A DNA stretch of 64,000 nucleotides from an archaeon (GCA_021107855.1 JAIORZ010000002.1:128148-192147); one strand, 5' to 3'. Numbered from the stretch's first letter, positions 8,314-17,864 are shown. Notes: a model not told the origin generated them from the letters alone. Made by a program: numbers and translations.

Positions 8314-9255
8314 ATGAAATTCTTCAAGAGGCTGACAAAAAAATACAACCCCCTAACAACCCATTCCGTCGGATTCTCCTACCCAAACCAAGAAGTCCTC
8401 CGCGACATATCCCTCTCAATCAAACCAGGAGAACTAGTAGCAATCATCGGAGAATCCGGCTGCGGGAAATCAACCTTCCTAAAAATAATCTCCGGAATAA
8501 TCTCCACATCCCATCAAGGCAAAATCAAAATCTTCGGAAAACCAAAATTCTTCTCAAAAAACAAAATCGGTTTCACCCCACAAGAAGTCAGCCTAATCCC
8601 AGACCTCTCAATCCTTGACAACATCAAAATCTTCGGACTAAACTCCGGTATACCAGAAAAAAAGGCAATAAAAAAAGCCAACAAACTCCTACAAATGCTA
8701 AAACTAGGAGAAGACCTAAACAAATTACCATCCCAACTTTCAGGCGGTCAACGTGCCAGACTAAACATAGTCCTCTCCATCCTCCACGACCCAAAAATCC
8801 TAATCCTCGACGAACCATTTGCAGGACTCGACTTCCTAAACCGAAGACTCCTCTGGCATTTCCTAGAATCCCTCAGAAAAAAAGGCAAATCAATTATCCT
8901 AACATCCCACCTACTAACCGAAACCCAAAAACACGTCGACAGACTAATCATCCTAAAAAACGGGAAAATATTCTTCTCCGGCAACCTAGAAAAACTAAAA
9001 ACCAAACTCAAAATCAACTACATCTACGAACTCCGATTCACTCACCTCTCAAAACAAACCCTAACTGAAATAAAAAAATACTGCGCACATAAAGACATCA
9101 AAATTTTAGACTCCTATGAACGTTATCTCATGTTCGGAATAAACACAGAAAGACAAAAATCCTACCTCGCAAGACTCTTCCAAAAACTAAATTTAAAATT
9201 CAACGAGATAAGCTTCCGTGAACCAAACCTCGACGAGACATTTCTGAAAGCATGA
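8314..9255 (+). CDS. ABC-2 type exporter, ATP-binding subunit
   Basis: 313 residues. Walker A GESGCGKST (about 50-58), Q-loop TPQE, signature LSGGQRARL (about 143), Walker B ILILDEPFAGLD and H-loop TSHLL are all present, so the ATPase should be active. The C-terminal 90 residues after the core resemble the regulatory tail of drug or lipid exporters of the CcmA/NatA type. It overlaps the permease gene by 4 bases (ATGA), so the two are coupled. Substrate unknown. Confidence 0.93.
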   Translation: MKFFKRLTKKYNPLTTHSVGFSYPNQEVLRDISLSIKPGELVAIIGESGCGKSTFLKIISGIISTSHQGKIKIFGKPKFFSKNKIGFTPQEVSLIPDLSILDNIKIFGLNSGIPEKKAIKKANKLLQMLKLGEDLNKLPSQLSGGQRARLNIVLSILHDPKILILDEPFAGLDFLNRRLLWHFLESLRKKGKSIILTSHLLTETQKHVDRLIILKNGKIFFSGNLEKLKTKLKINYIYELRFTHLSKQTLTEIKKYCAHKDIKILDSYERYLMFGINTERQKSYLARLFQKLNLKFNEISFREPNLDETFLKA

Positions 9256-10481
9256 TAATCTCCCCAATCCGAAAAACCTACGCCTACCTAAAAAAAGACA
9301 CCCTCCTCCTAGTCAAACGAAAAAAATACCTCTACCTCTTCATCCTCCTCCCACTAATAATCGCGACCCTATTCCTCTTCGCTCTCAACCCAAAAGACTA
9401 CAACATCAAAGTTGGAATCTGCGACTTCGACCAAACCGACATCTCAAAAGCATCCTTCCAAAATCTCAAAGGTTTCAAGCCAATAGTCCTAGAAAATGAA
9501 AACTGTCTCCAAAAAATGCAAACCCAAATCGAACAAGGAAAAATAAACATCGGCATGGAAATAGGGAAAGGTTTCTCAGAAAACCTACAAAACCTACAAC
9601 AGTCAAAACTCATAGTATACTACGACAACACCGACATCTCATTCTCAAACCTCATCTCATGGAAAATCGACCAATCCCTCCAACCTTTCAAATCCCAAAT
9701 AATCGACAACCTAAACCAAGAACTCAACTCCAAAGTCAAATCAATCCGAGGCGGCGTCGACGTAGCACTAGAATTTTCAAGTTCCTCTTCATCGCTGACA
9801 AACGAAATCAAAGAAACTGACGACGAACTCAAATCTCTCGAAGAAATGAACACCGAATTCCTAGTTAACCCAATATGGACAGACAAACGCCCGATATATT
9901 CAGAAGACCTCAAAAAAGACGCCGGCATAATATACATCTTCCCAATCCTCGCAATCTTCATAATCCTAATGCTCGCCTCAACCTCGATCATCTACGACAA
10001 AAACTGCGGATTCATCACACGAGTCAAAGCATCCTCATCCCCAATCCTCTACATCCTAGCCAAGCTAATCTTCTTCACAGCCCTAGTCGCAATCCAATTC
10101 CTAATCATTCTAATTCTCTTCATGTTATACGGCGCACAATACGCAATTTCCCCCTTAGCAATCCTACAACTAATCCTCTTCGTCGGAATCATCAACACAA
10201 CCCTGGGCTTAATCATCGGACTAATCGCAAACAACGAAGGAATCGCCGTCCTTTTCTCCCTCATGATTTCATTCCCCCTAATGCTAATCTCCGGGGTTTT
10301 CTTCCCCGTCCAAGCCCTCCCAAAAACAATCCAGTGGATTAATCCAATCCTCCCACTCCACCACCAAATCAACGCCGCAAAATCCGTTCTCCTCTTCGGA
10401 CAATCATTCCAAGCCACATGGATATACTTCGCAATGGCACTTTCCGGCATACTATACTATCTAATAAGAAAAAACGAATAA
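9252..10481 (+). CDS. ABC-2 type exporter, permease subunit
   Basis: 409 residues. One N-terminal membrane helix (YLYLFILLPLIIATLFLFAL, about 26-46), a long extracytoplasmic loop of about 170 residues with a coiled segment (SSLTNEIKETDDELKSLEEM), then five helices from about residue 225 to the end with the ABC-2 pattern (ISGVFFPVQALPKTIQWINPILPLHH). This is the layout of YhgE/ABC2_membrane_3 proteins. It pairs with the ATPase just upstream by a 4-base overlap. It probably exports a lipid, drug or peptide. Confidence 0.9.
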   Translation: MIISPIRKTYAYLKKDTLLLVKRKKYLYLFILLPLIIATLFLFALNPKDYNIKVGICDFDQTDISKASFQNLKGFKPIVLENENCLQKMQTQIEQGKINIGMEIGKGFSENLQNLQQSKLIVYYDNTDISFSNLISWKIDQSLQPFKSQIIDNLNQELNSKVKSIRGGVDVALEFSSSSSSLTNEIKETDDELKSLEEMNTEFLVNPIWTDKRPIYSEDLKKDAGIIYIFPILAIFIILMLASTSIIYDKNCGFITRVKASSSPILYILAKLIFFTALVAIQFLIILILFMLYGAQYAISPLAILQLILFVGIINTTLGLIIGLIANNEGIAVLFSLMISFPLMLISGVFFPVQALPKTIQWINPILPLHHQINAAKSVLLFGQSFQATWIYFAMALSGILYYLIRKNE

Positions 10482-10528
10482 TTCTAACAAATCAACATCC
10501 TTAAATATCACAATCACATAACATTACA

Positions 10529-11695
10529 ATGTTTCGAAATTTTTTTAAAAAAAAGGAAATCCAAAAACCAAAACCCGAACGAGAAAGAGTCAACTCTGAT
10601 AAAATCGAAAGTTGGCTTGACAAAAAAGCAGGAGAACTCGCCGAAGAAGAAAAAAAAGTTTTTGTCTTGATAGAAAAAGAAATTAATTCCTTCATTTTAG
10701 AAGTCGACAAAAAAACAAAAATCCTCCAAGCTATTGATATCGAATCAAAAAAAGTCGAGGAAAGAGCAAAAATAATTGTCAGGCAAGGCCTGAACGAATA
10801 CCTAAATTTCGTCGAAATTTTCAAAAAAGAATTAATCGATATCGAAAAACAAAAACTCAATCAATTTATCAAAAAAATAGACAAAGTCTTTTCAAGTTTC
10901 GACAAGCGTTCCTACATTTTCTACCAAAGAGCAAACTACCTAATCGGCGACGAACTCGTAGCACTAAAACAAGAAATAAACAACCTCTCCACATATTTCA
11001 CCGGGCTATTCGACAAAAATAAAAAAATCTCACAATCCTCCGACATAATATCTTCCACAAAATCAAAACTAACACGACTCAACGAGACCACTGCAGCCCT
11101 TGAAAAAATTAACTCAGAAATAAAATCTTTAGATAAAAAAACCACAGAAAACGAAGAAAAAGGAGTTAAAACCCTATACAAAATTAAAAAAATTAAAGTT
11201 AGCAAAAGTTATTTGGAAAATATAAAAAGAGAAGACGAAATTAAATTAATCGAAAAACAACTAGAAGAAAATATTTTAGAATTAAAATCACTTATCGATT
11301 TCAAGAAATTAGCCAACACTTTTCATTCTGATGCAAAAAAAATGAAAAGAATAAAAGACTACAGGAACGATTTCCAAAAAAATTTTACAAGAAACAAAGG
11401 AAGGGGCATCCTAAGTTTAATCAACGAAGCTAAATTAGATGACGACTCCATATCCAATAAAATAAAACAAATCAAGGAGGAGGGATCAAAGATATCCAAA
11501 AATAAAAAACTTATTAAAAAAGATGGAGTCGAAGAATTACTTAAAGAAGCCGAAAAAATAAAATTAGAAATTGAAAGTCTATCTGCCGAAAAAATCAAAT
11601 ATACAAAAAGAAGCGAAAAAATTAAAGAAAATAGAAAAAAAGTCCTAGAATCCATAGCACCCAATATAACTGGATTAGGCGGAACCCTATGCTAA
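10529..11695 (+). CDS. Long coiled-coil protein, unknown function
   Basis: 388 residues, almost wholly helical and charged, with heptad-like Lys/Glu patterns through the length (EEEKKVFVLIEKEINSF; KIKLEIESLSAEKIKYTKR). No signal peptide or membrane segment. It ends NITGLGGTLC and overlaps the next gene by 7 bases. It could be structural or SMC-like in shape, but there is no ATPase motif. Function not assigned. Confidence 0.7.
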   Translation: MFRNFFKKKEIQKPKPERERVNSDKIESWLDKKAGELAEEEKKVFVLIEKEINSFILEVDKKTKILQAIDIESKKVEERAKIIVRQGLNEYLNFVEIFKKELIDIEKQKLNQFIKKIDKVFSSFDKRSYIFYQRANYLIGDELVALKQEINNLSTYFTGLFDKNKKISQSSDIISSTKSKLTRLNETTAALEKINSEIKSLDKKTTENEEKGVKTLYKIKKIKVSKSYLENIKREDEIKLIEKQLEENILELKSLIDFKKLANTFHSDAKKMKRIKDYRNDFQKNFTRNKGRGILSLINEAKLDDDSISNKIKQIKEEGSKISKNKKLIKKDGVEELLKEAEKIKLEIESLSAEKIKYTKRSEKIKENRKKVLESIAPNITGLGGTLC

Positions 11696-12285
11696 TCAAA
11701 AAAAGACAAATTTCAATCCTAATCTTCACCCTAACTTATCTAGCCATCTCATTTTTCATCTTCGCCAAAAGAGCAAACTATGAATTCCTAATGTATATCG
11801 GGATAATCATCCTCATCTTCGCACTAATCCTAGCAACAAACAGGAAAGTCGACTACCCAAATTTCACCCTATGGGGACTAAGTATCTGGGGACTCCTACA
11901 CATGCTAGGCGGCGGAATAATAATCAACGGCTCCGTTCTATACGCCAAAATCCTAATCCCATTAATCGGCGAACCATACCACATTCTCAGATACGACCAA
12001 GCAGTCCACATACTAGGCTTCGGCGTCGCAACCCTCATAATGTTCGTCCTCCTAAAGCCCTTCCTAAAATTCCCAATCAAAAACTGGACATCAATATCAA
12101 TCTTAACAATCATGGCTGGCTTCGGAGTCGGAGCCCTAAACGAAATGATTGAATTCACAGCAACGGTAATCATGCCACAAACAGGCGTCGGAGGTTTCAT
12201 CAACACCTCACTGGACCTAGTCGCTGATTTCATCGGAGCAACCATAGCCATGATTTACATAAGAATCAAAAAGGGATCACTTTAA
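11689..12285 (+). CDS. DUF2238/YjdF-like integral membrane protein
   Basis: 198 residues with about six membrane helices. The family marks are RYDQAVHILGFG (about 103-114), GALNEMIEF (about 147) and TGVGGFINTSLDLVADFIGA (about 163-182), the conserved polar residues of the YjdF/DUF2238 family. Function unknown. It follows the coiled-coil gene in an overlapping operon and overlaps the convergent GTPase gene by 9 bases. Confidence 0.82.
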   Translation: MLIKKRQISILIFTLTYLAISFFIFAKRANYEFLMYIGIIILIFALILATNRKVDYPNFTLWGLSIWGLLHMLGGGIIINGSVLYAKILIPLIGEPYHILRYDQAVHILGFGVATLIMFVLLKPFLKFPIKNWTSISILTIMAGFGVGALNEMIEFTATVIMPQTGVGGFINTSLDLVADFIGATIAMIYIRIKKGSL

Positions 12286-13113
12286 ACCAATTCTGCCCTT
12301 TTGCCAATCATCAATAACCCGAATCGCCGTCCTATCCTCATCAACAACCCCACCCTTCAACAAAAAACCCTTCTTCTTCCCAATCACTAAAAACACATCA
12401 TAAGATGAATTTCGGAATTTAGATTCTTCAAAACCTAAATGAGAAGATTCCGTCTTGTTAGATTTCTTTTGTAAATCGCCATACGAACTTGCCCCATTCT
12501 CAATCTCAATCCCATAGAACTTCTCCAGAATATTTTTATTTTTACCCAAAATAAACTCAACAATCTTCAAAGCAACCTTCTCCGGATTCCTAATCTTATG
12601 CGGGTCTTTCGAAGCAGTCAGCCCAATCTTAATCTTATCATCCCCAGCCGGAATCACACCAGGCGAATCCATAATCCTAATCCGCCCACTCCGAATCCAC
12701 TCAGTCTTCCGCGTCGTCCCAGAAACACTCTTCACCTTAACCCCAGCGCCAGGCACCATCGCATTAATCAAACTCGACTTCCCAGCATTCGGATAACCAA
12801 CAATCCCAACACGCAAACTCTCCCGCTTCCAACTCTCAGCCATCTCATCCAAACCCTTCTTCAAATCTTTAACTCCCCGTCTCTTCAAGGCCGAAACAAA
12901 AAACCCACCAGGATAATCAACCTTCAACTTCTTCAAATCCCCAGCCCCAATCAAATCACACTTATTAAAAACATAAATCAACCTACTCCCAGCCTTCTCA
13001 ACCTTAGCAACAATCTCAGAATTTCGCGCAATCTCCGGCATCCGCGCATCCAGCACCAACAACACAACATCACTATTCCTAAGCACATTCAAAACCACAG
13101 GCCAAAATCCCAT
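12277..13113 (-). CDS. Circularly permuted GTPase, YlqF/MMR1-HSR1 family
   Basis: 278 residues from the ATG at 13113. The G4 motif NKCD (about 50-53) precedes G1 GYPNAGKSS (about 106-114) and G3 DSPGV (about 149), the permuted order of YlqF/YawG/Nog2-type GTPases that act in ribosome assembly. VLDARMPEIARNSEI at the start is the family's usual opening. The C-terminal tail (KNKNILEKFYGIEI...IRVIDDWQKGRIGL) is the small helical domain. Probably a large-subunit maturation factor. Confidence 0.9.
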   Translation of the reverse strand: MGFWPVVLNVLRNSDVVLLVLDARMPEIARNSEIVAKVEKAGSRLIYVFNKCDLIGAGDLKKLKVDYPGGFFVSALKRRGVKDLKKGLDEMAESWKRESLRVGIVGYPNAGKSSLINAMVPGAGVKVKSVSGTTRKTEWIRSGRIRIMDSPGVIPAGDDKIKIGLTASKDPHKIRNPEKVALKIVEFILGKNKNILEKFYGIEIENGASSYGDLQKKSNKTESSHLGFEESKFRNSSYDVFLVIGKKKGFLLKGGVVDEDRTAIRVIDDWQKGRIGLK

Positions 13114-13155
13114 ACAAATCAAAACACCTAAGAAATTATAAACTTATCCTACAAA

Positions 13156-14649
13156 CTACTTCCCACGATAATTAGGAGCGTCCTTAAGAATACTCACATC
13201 ATGCGGATGCGACTCTCCAAGTCCCGAAGAACTAATCCTATCAAAATCCCCTTTCTCCCGCAACTCCAAAAGATTCTTCGCACCAACATAACCCATTCCA
13301 CTCCTCAAACCCCCAACATACTGAAAAATAATATTCGCCAACTCCCCCTTATACGCAATTTTCCCCTCAACACCCTCAGGCACTAATTTATTCTCATCAA
13401 TCTGATTATACCTTTCCCTCGAACCAACATGCCCCCGCATCGCCCCAAGCGAACCCATCCCACGATAAATCTTCCAAGGTCGACCATCCAAAAAAATCGT
13501 CTTTCCAGGAGACTCTTCAGTTCCAGCAAGCATGCCACCCATCATAACACAACTCGCGCCAACAGCCAAAGCAATCGTAATATCACCAGAATTTTTCAAG
13601 CCACCATCAGCACAAATTGGGACACCCTTTTCCAAAGCAATCTTCGCGCACTCATAAACAGCCGACAACTGAGGTCGACCAATCCCAGCAACAATCCGCG
13701 TAGTACAAATCGAACCCGGTCCCTGCCCAACCTTAATCCCATCAGCACCAGCCTCAATCAACCTCCCAACAGAATCACTATTCGACACATTCCCAACAAC
13801 AACATCCACACCAAAAAACTTATCCTTCAACCGCCTCAACGTATCATAAACAGCCCGCGAATCCCCATGCGCCGTATCAACAACCAAAACATCCACACCC
13901 TTCTGGACCAACTTCTCAGCCCGTTCAACAGCAGAATCCCCGACGCCAATCGCAGCACCAACACGCAATCTCCCATTCTCATCAACATTATAACTCTCAT
14001 TACTCCCCGTAATAATCCTCTTCAAATCCGAAAACACATACATCCCAAGAACCCTATTAGAATCATCAACCAACGGCAAAATCTTCTTCTTCCTTTCTTT
14101 CATAATCGCATAAGCAGCCTCGATAGTCACCCCCTTCTTCGCAGTCAAAATCCCAGTCGTCATAACATCCCGCGCCAAAAGCTTCTCATCATCACAAAAC
14201 TCAAAATCATTCCCAGCCAAAAGACCAACCAACTCCTTATTATCGTTCAACACAGGAAAACTCTGAAAATCAAAACCCTTCTCCTCCATCCTCGCCAGAA
14301 TAGACTTCACGTCATCACTCTCAAAAACACAAACCGGCTTCTCAATAAAACCATTCAAATGCAACTTCACTTTCGCAACCTCCTTCGCCTGTTTCTCCGA
14401 CGACAAATTCTTATGCACAATCCCAAGTCCGCCGAGCTTCGCAAGTTCAATCGCCATCCCATGCTCCGTAACGGTATCCATCGCCGCACTCACAATCGGA
14501 ATCTTCAAATCAACATTCCTAGAAAACCGACCACAAACATTAACCTCATGAGGCATCATCTCAGAAAAACCACTCCTCAACCGAACATCATCATAAGTCA
14601 AAGCAAAACCCTCTTCCCCTGCCCGCTCCAAAGCACTTTTCTTCCTCAT
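13156..14649 (-). CDS. guaB: IMP dehydrogenase
   Basis: 497 residues from the ATG at 14649. It oxidises IMP to XMP in GTP synthesis. Visible: the start [10 protein letters not shown], a CBS pair at about 95-215 ([29 protein letters not shown]), the flavin-like barrel motif VVDTAHGDS, the catalytic loop [13 protein letters not shown] with Cys at about 315, [12 protein letters not shown], and the Arg-Tyr flap in GHVGSRERY. Complete and full length. The promoter shares an extended motif with the thermosome gene. Confidence 0.97.
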   Translation of the reverse strand: MRKKSALERAGEEGFALTYDDVRLRSGFSEMMPHEVNVCGRFSRNVDLKIPIVSAAMDTVTEHGMAIELAKLGGLGIVHKNLSSEKQAKEVAKVKLHLNGFIEKPVCVFESDDVKSILARMEEKGFDFQSFPVLNDNKELVGLLAGNDFEFCDDEKLLARDVMTTGILTAKKGVTIEAAYAIMKERKKKILPLVDDSNRVLGMYVFSDLKRIITGSNESYNVDENGRLRVGAAIGVGDSAVERAEKLVQKGVDVLVVDTAHGDSRAVYDTLRRLKDKFFGVDVVVGNVSNSDSVGRLIEAGADGIKVGQGPGSICTTRIVAGIGRPQLSAVYECAKIALEKGVPICADGGLKNSGDITIALAVGASCVMMGGMLAGTEESPGKTIFLDGRPWKIYRGMGSLGAMRGHVGSRERYNQIDENKLVPEGVEGKIAYKGELANIIFQYVGGLRSGMGYVGAKNLLELREKGDFDRISSSGLGESHPHDVSILKDAPNYRGK

Positions 14650-14670
14650 AAGCAATCCAAAAAAAATCAC

Positions 14671-14690
14671 TTTATAAGTATTATTGTGAA
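14671..14690 (-). promoter_or_regulatory. Extended promoter of guaB
   Basis: The minus strand reads TTCACAATAATACTTATAAA, ending 22 bases before the ATG at 14649. This placement argues against the upstream in-frame start codons. Confidence 0.65.
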
Positions 14691-14700
14691 ATATCCATTA

Positions 14701-15327
14701 TCATGAAAAACTCCTCGCTTTTCTTTCAGCAACTAAACTAAATACAAAAAACAAAACAATCGCACTCCAAGCCCCAATCAAAAACCATTCCCAACCAGCG
14801 AGCCCAGCCCAAAACCCAATACTATCGCCAACCGTCTGAACCACAGTATTATTAGCCCCAACATTAACAGTCAAAGCTTCCATCTTCGGAGCAGCTTCAA
14901 AAACAGCATCCTGCATCAACATAGCATCACCAGCACCCTTAACAGCCAAATTACTAGACCCACCAAACAAACTTCTCAACCAAATCCCAACAACCCCAGT
15001 CAAACCCAAAACCCACAAAAACTTCTTCGCATTACTCTTCTTGGGCGAAATCACAATCCTTTTATCCGAAACCCTATAAACAATCATCTTCCTCCCCTTC
15101 ACACTCCACCAATGGCCCGTCCCCTCGACCAACCCAGCCCCAACCAACTTCTTCACATTATAATCAGCCGTATTCATTTTCATATCCAACCTCTCAGAAA
15201 TATCACTAATCGTCAAATCTTCCTCCCCCAACAATTCCAAAATCCGCACACAACTCGCACTACCCAAAACCTCCGCAATCTCTTTCATCCGCGAGTCCCC
15301 AAGCGAGACTAAAACATTCTTATCCAT
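14701..15327 (-). CDS. Membrane-tethered winged-helix (ArsR-like) regulator
   Basis: 208 residues. Residues about 12-85 are a winged helix (SASCVRILELLGEEDLTISDISERLDMKMNTADYNVKKLVGAGLVE). A membrane helix follows near 103-118 (FLWVLGLTGVVGIWLRSLF), then an extracytoplasmic stretch of about 50 residues and a second helix (WEWFLIGAWSAIVLFFVFSLV, about 178-198). A one-component sensor that binds DNA from the membrane is likely. An 18-bp palindrome lies just upstream of its promoter and may be its operator. The signal is unknown. Confidence 0.82.
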   Translation of the reverse strand: MDKNVLVSLGDSRMKEIAEVLGSASCVRILELLGEEDLTISDISERLDMKMNTADYNVKKLVGAGLVEGTGHWWSVKGRKMIVYRVSDKRIVISPKKSNAKKFLWVLGLTGVVGIWLRSLFGGSSNLAVKGAGDAMLMQDAVFEAAPKMEALTVNVGANNTVVQTVGDSIGFWAGLAGWEWFLIGAWSAIVLFFVFSLVAERKARSFS

Positions 15328-15367
15328 ACCTCAATATACACATCCCACTATATAAAAGGAACGATAA

Positions 15368-15385
15368 CTCCAAATTTATTTGGAG
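15368..15385. promoter_or_regulatory. 18-bp palindrome, candidate operator of the winged-helix regulator
   Basis: CTCCAAAT-TT-ATTTGGAG is a perfect inverted repeat, 41-58 bases before the regulator's ATG and just upstream of its minus-strand TATA box (TTTTATATAG near 15347-15357). An 11-base copy of one half (AATTTATTTGG) recurs at 15725-15735 in front of the Nudix gene's TATA box. Autoregulation is inferred. Confidence 0.5.
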
Positions 15386-15527
15386 CTTTTCGCCAGCTAC
15401 CACTCAAAAATCAACCGTACCACTCCCCAATCAAACGCCTTATAAATCAAATCACAATCCAAAATATACTTCCCAATCTACACTTCTATATAAACAAAAA
15501 CCCCTTTTCAATCGCAAGGAGGTAAAA

Positions 15528-15671
15528 ATGGAAATAATTTTAGAAATCGACCACGACGTCTTTTCCGAAGAGGATACAAAAGAAGTCGACAGATTGAGAA
15601 GAAACATCTTTCAACGATTCCCCGAAGCAGTTTGGGAAAAATTCGGAAAAGGTCACAAGATTATCATTTAA
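15528..15671 (+). CDS. Small protein of 47 residues with a strong Shine-Dalgarno site
   Basis: An ATG-to-TAA frame encodes MEIILEIDHDVFSEEDTKEV and a basic remainder ending KGHKIII. AAGGAGGT lies 5-12 bases before the ATG, a perfect anti-16S match, which is rare in this window where most genes look leaderless. TATA-like CTATATAAAC is near 15485-15494. Acidic N-terminal half, basic C-terminal half. No family recognised. It sits alone between the regulator and the Nudix gene. Confidence 0.55.
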   Translation: MEIILEIDHDVFSEEDTKEVDRLRRNIFQRFPEAVWEKFGKGHKIII

Positions 15672-15769
15672 CCATGACAAGCTCAAACCGACCTACGACT
15701 ACCCACAAACCCCAAACACAAACTAATTTATTTGGTTAATTTTATATAACCGCTTCTCCTCAGATATTT

Positions 15770-16237
15770 ATGCAAGACAAAGTCCACTACATAGCCATAA
15801 CCGGCATCATAAAAAACGCCACAGGCAAATACCTAATCTGCAAACGCTCCCCAAACGAAAAAGTCTTCCCAAGCAAATGGTGTGTCCCAGGAGGAAAAAT
15901 ACAAGTAAAAGATTTCGTCAACACCCCAAAAGACACAAACGACCACTGGTTCGACATCTTTGAAAAAACACTAAAAAAAGAAATCCTCGAAGAAACCGCA
16001 ATCACAATCAAAAACATCGGCTACGTTTCAAACCTCGCACTAATCCGACCAAACGGCTACTCAACAATCATCGTCTCACTCCACGCAGACCACGACCAAG
16101 GCGACGTCACACTAGATGAAAACGAACTAATCGACCACGCCTGGGTCACACTCGAAGAAGCAAAAGACTACGACCTAATAGAAAACATCTGGGAACAAAT
16201 TGAGAAAGTAGAAAATAAAATCACTTCCTCGGCATAA
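15770..16237 (+). CDS. Nudix hydrolase
   Basis: 155 residues. The Nudix box is spread by a loop: GGKIQVKDF followed by EKTLKKEILEETAI (about 66-78), keeping the REUxEE-type acid cluster as KEILEE. The beginning (HYIAITGIIKNATGKYLICKR) is the typical first strand. It hydrolyses a nucleoside diphosphate linked to another moiety; the substrate cannot be told. TATA box TTTTATATAAC is about 20-30 bases upstream. Its 3' end overlaps the convergent PspC gene by 17 bases. Confidence 0.88.
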   Translation: MQDKVHYIAITGIIKNATGKYLICKRSPNEKVFPSKWCVPGGKIQVKDFVNTPKDTNDHWFDIFEKTLKKEILEETAITIKNIGYVSNLALIRPNGYSTIIVSLHADHDQGDVTLDENELIDHAWVTLEEAKDYDLIENIWEQIEKVENKITSSA

Positions 16238-16418
16238 TAATCCACATAATTAAATACCCAAGAACACCAACACCAAGACTAATTATAGTAAGCACAACCC
16301 AAGCCAACCGAACCAAAGTCGGGTCAGCATCGAAATACTCAGCAATCCCAGCACAAACCCCACCAATCATGGAATTCTTTTCACTCGCCCGATACAATCT
16401 TTTAACCTTTCTTGCCAT
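16221..16418 (-). CDS. PspC-domain membrane protein
   Basis: 65 residues from the ATG at 16418. A single PspC domain: basic N-terminus (KRLYRASEKNSMIGGVCAGIAEYFDADPTLVRL, amphipathic) then one membrane helix (WVVLTIISLGVGVLGYLIMWIIM). Small PspC proteins act in envelope stress responses in bacteria; the archaeal role is not known. TATA ACTTTATAAA lies about 20 bases upstream on the minus strand. Confidence 0.88.
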   Translation of the reverse strand: MARKVKRLYRASEKNSMIGGVCAGIAEYFDADPTLVRLAWVVLTIISLGVGVLGYLIMWIIMPRK

Positions 16419-16493
16419 AAAACACAAAATCTAAGTCACTTTATAAAATTACCTGCTTGCAGGTTCTTGTGCCCTAAAAGGGTATCCCAAACC

Positions 16494-17063
16494 CTAATTC
16501 CCTCTCCGCCTATTCGCCCTCAACGAAGGAAACGCCTTCGGAACCTTCTCCCTAGAATTCCTCTGCTGACCCCTCGCCTTCTTCCCACTTGAGGTCAATC
16601 CCCTCAAAGCCCTCTTCTTCGGAGCCCTAACAAACTTCCCCAACTCCTTATCCTTCAAAATCCCCGGCTCACTCCTATCAACCAAAATAACCTCAAAAAA
16701 ATAATTCATCCCATCCTTCCCAATCCAATACGAACCCAAAACCTCCATATTAACATACTTCCGATTCACCCTAGTCTCCGCAATCTCCTTATAATTCATC
16801 CTCAAATTCTTCCTAATATGCAACCTCTTCGTCCTCCTCGCCTTATTCGGCCTACTTCTCTTATGCCCGCCCCTTTTCATCTTAACACGAACAACAACAA
16901 CACCCTTCTTCGCCTTATAACCCAAGCTCCGAGCCCGGTCTAACCTCAACGGTTTCTCAACACGAGTAATCGCCCCATCCTTCCGCCAATCGATCATGCG
17001 CGCACGCAAAACCTTCACATCCGGCTTTCTCCACGACTCACGCAAGTATTTCATCAATCCCAT
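16494..17063 (-). CDS. rpl15e: Large-subunit ribosomal protein L15e
   Basis: 189 residues, strongly basic. MGLMKYLRESWRKP is the normal opening of archaeal L15e. ARSLGYKAKKGVVVVRVKMKRGG, RRTKRLH and NMEVLGSYWIGKDGMNYFFEVILVD are signature stretches, and the C-terminal RALRGLTSSGKKARGQ tail is typical. It belongs to the archaeal/eukaryotic set with no bacterial homologue. The adjacent gene upstream is tRNA-Ile on the same strand. Confidence 0.97.
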   Translation of the reverse strand: MGLMKYLRESWRKPDVKVLRARMIDWRKDGAITRVEKPLRLDRARSLGYKAKKGVVVVRVKMKRGGHKRSRPNKARRTKRLHIRKNLRMNYKEIAETRVNRKYVNMEVLGSYWIGKDGMNYFFEVILVDRSEPGILKDKELGKFVRAPKKRALRGLTSSGKKARGQQRNSREKVPKAFPSLRANRRRGN

Positions 17064-17124
17064 AACACTCTATCAAAAATTTCCTTTTTAAATCTTTCAT
17101 TAAAAAATTTCCAGAAGTAAAAAA

Positions 17125-17198
17125 TGAGGCTGCGCGGATTTGAACCGCGGACCCCTGCCTTATCAGAGCAGTGCGCTACCTGACTGCGCCACAGCCTC
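17125..17198 (-). tRNA. tRNA-Ile (GAT)
   Basis: Minus-strand fold: acceptor GAGGCTG/CAGCCTC, T8G9, D stem GCGC/GCGC with loop AGTCAGGTA, A26, anticodon stem CTGCT/GGCAG with loop CTGATAA, anticodon GAT; variable GGGTC; T stem CGCGG/CCGCG with loop TTCAAAT; discriminator A. No intron and no encoded CCA. 74 bases. Confidence 0.95.
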
Positions 17199-17231
17199 AT
17201 ACAAATCTTAACAGAATATCAATTTATAAAA

Positions 17232-17834
17232 CTAACCCCTAAGCTCTACCATAACCCTCTCCCTATCAACTCTCCAACTTAAAATCTCAACTTTCAACGG
17301 AATCACCTTCACATAACATCTATCCTTAGAATACGCCCGAATCTCCAACCCAGTCGCCAACTCCGTTATCACAACATCTTCCTTCTTCTTCAGCCCCGGC
17401 GTCTCAATCTCATAAATAATCACATCCCCAAGCCGCTTCACCCTAGACTTAGCCTCCACCTTCTTCAACCCAGCCCTCCTATCAGCCTCCTTCTCCGAAA
17501 CCTCAACAACCTCCATCTTCGGCACCTTTTTCTGAACAACCTGCCCCATCGGTTTCCTCGCAATCTGAATCTTAATCCCCTTAGGAAACCCATCCTTCTC
17601 ATCAAAATTCATATTCCCCATCTGCTTTTCCAACTGCTTCACCAAAGAACCCATAATTTTCTCCATCCCAAATGGCAATTTCATTTCCTCTTGAATCCTC
17701 CTAGAATCATCCCTACCCAGCATACCAAAATCATCCCTATCGCCCCCAACCTTCAATGACCCACCACACCAAGGACAATAATTAAACTTCTTTTCCACTT
17801 TCTCGCCACACGACCGACACTTCTTTCTAAACAT
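17232..17834 (-). CDS. Zinc ribbon plus Hsp20/alpha-crystallin-like protein
   Basis: 200 residues from the ATG at 17834. The N-terminus is a CxxC...CxxC zinc ribbon (KCRSCGEKVEKKFNYCPWCGG, split here as two knuckles). A linker with a Met-rich helix (MEKIMGSLVKQLEKQMGNM) follows. The last 90 residues are beta-rich and look like the Hsp20 fold (DVIIYEIETPGLKKKEDVVI, then LEIRAYSKDRCYVKVIPL). A small chaperone or an adaptor recruited through the zinc ribbon is plausible. Function inferred only from fold resemblance. Confidence 0.65.
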   Translation of the reverse strand: MFRKKCRSCGEKVEKKFNYCPWCGGSLKVGGDRDDFGMLGRDDSRRIQEEMKLPFGMEKIMGSLVKQLEKQMGNMNFDEKDGFPKGIKIQIARKPMGQVVQKKVPKMEVVEVSEKEADRRAGLKKVEAKSRVKRLGDVIIYEIETPGLKKKEDVVITELATGLEIRAYSKDRCYVKVIPLKVEILSWRVDRERVMVELRG

Positions 17835-17864
17835 CAAAATAAAAAATGTATACACTACTTAAAT

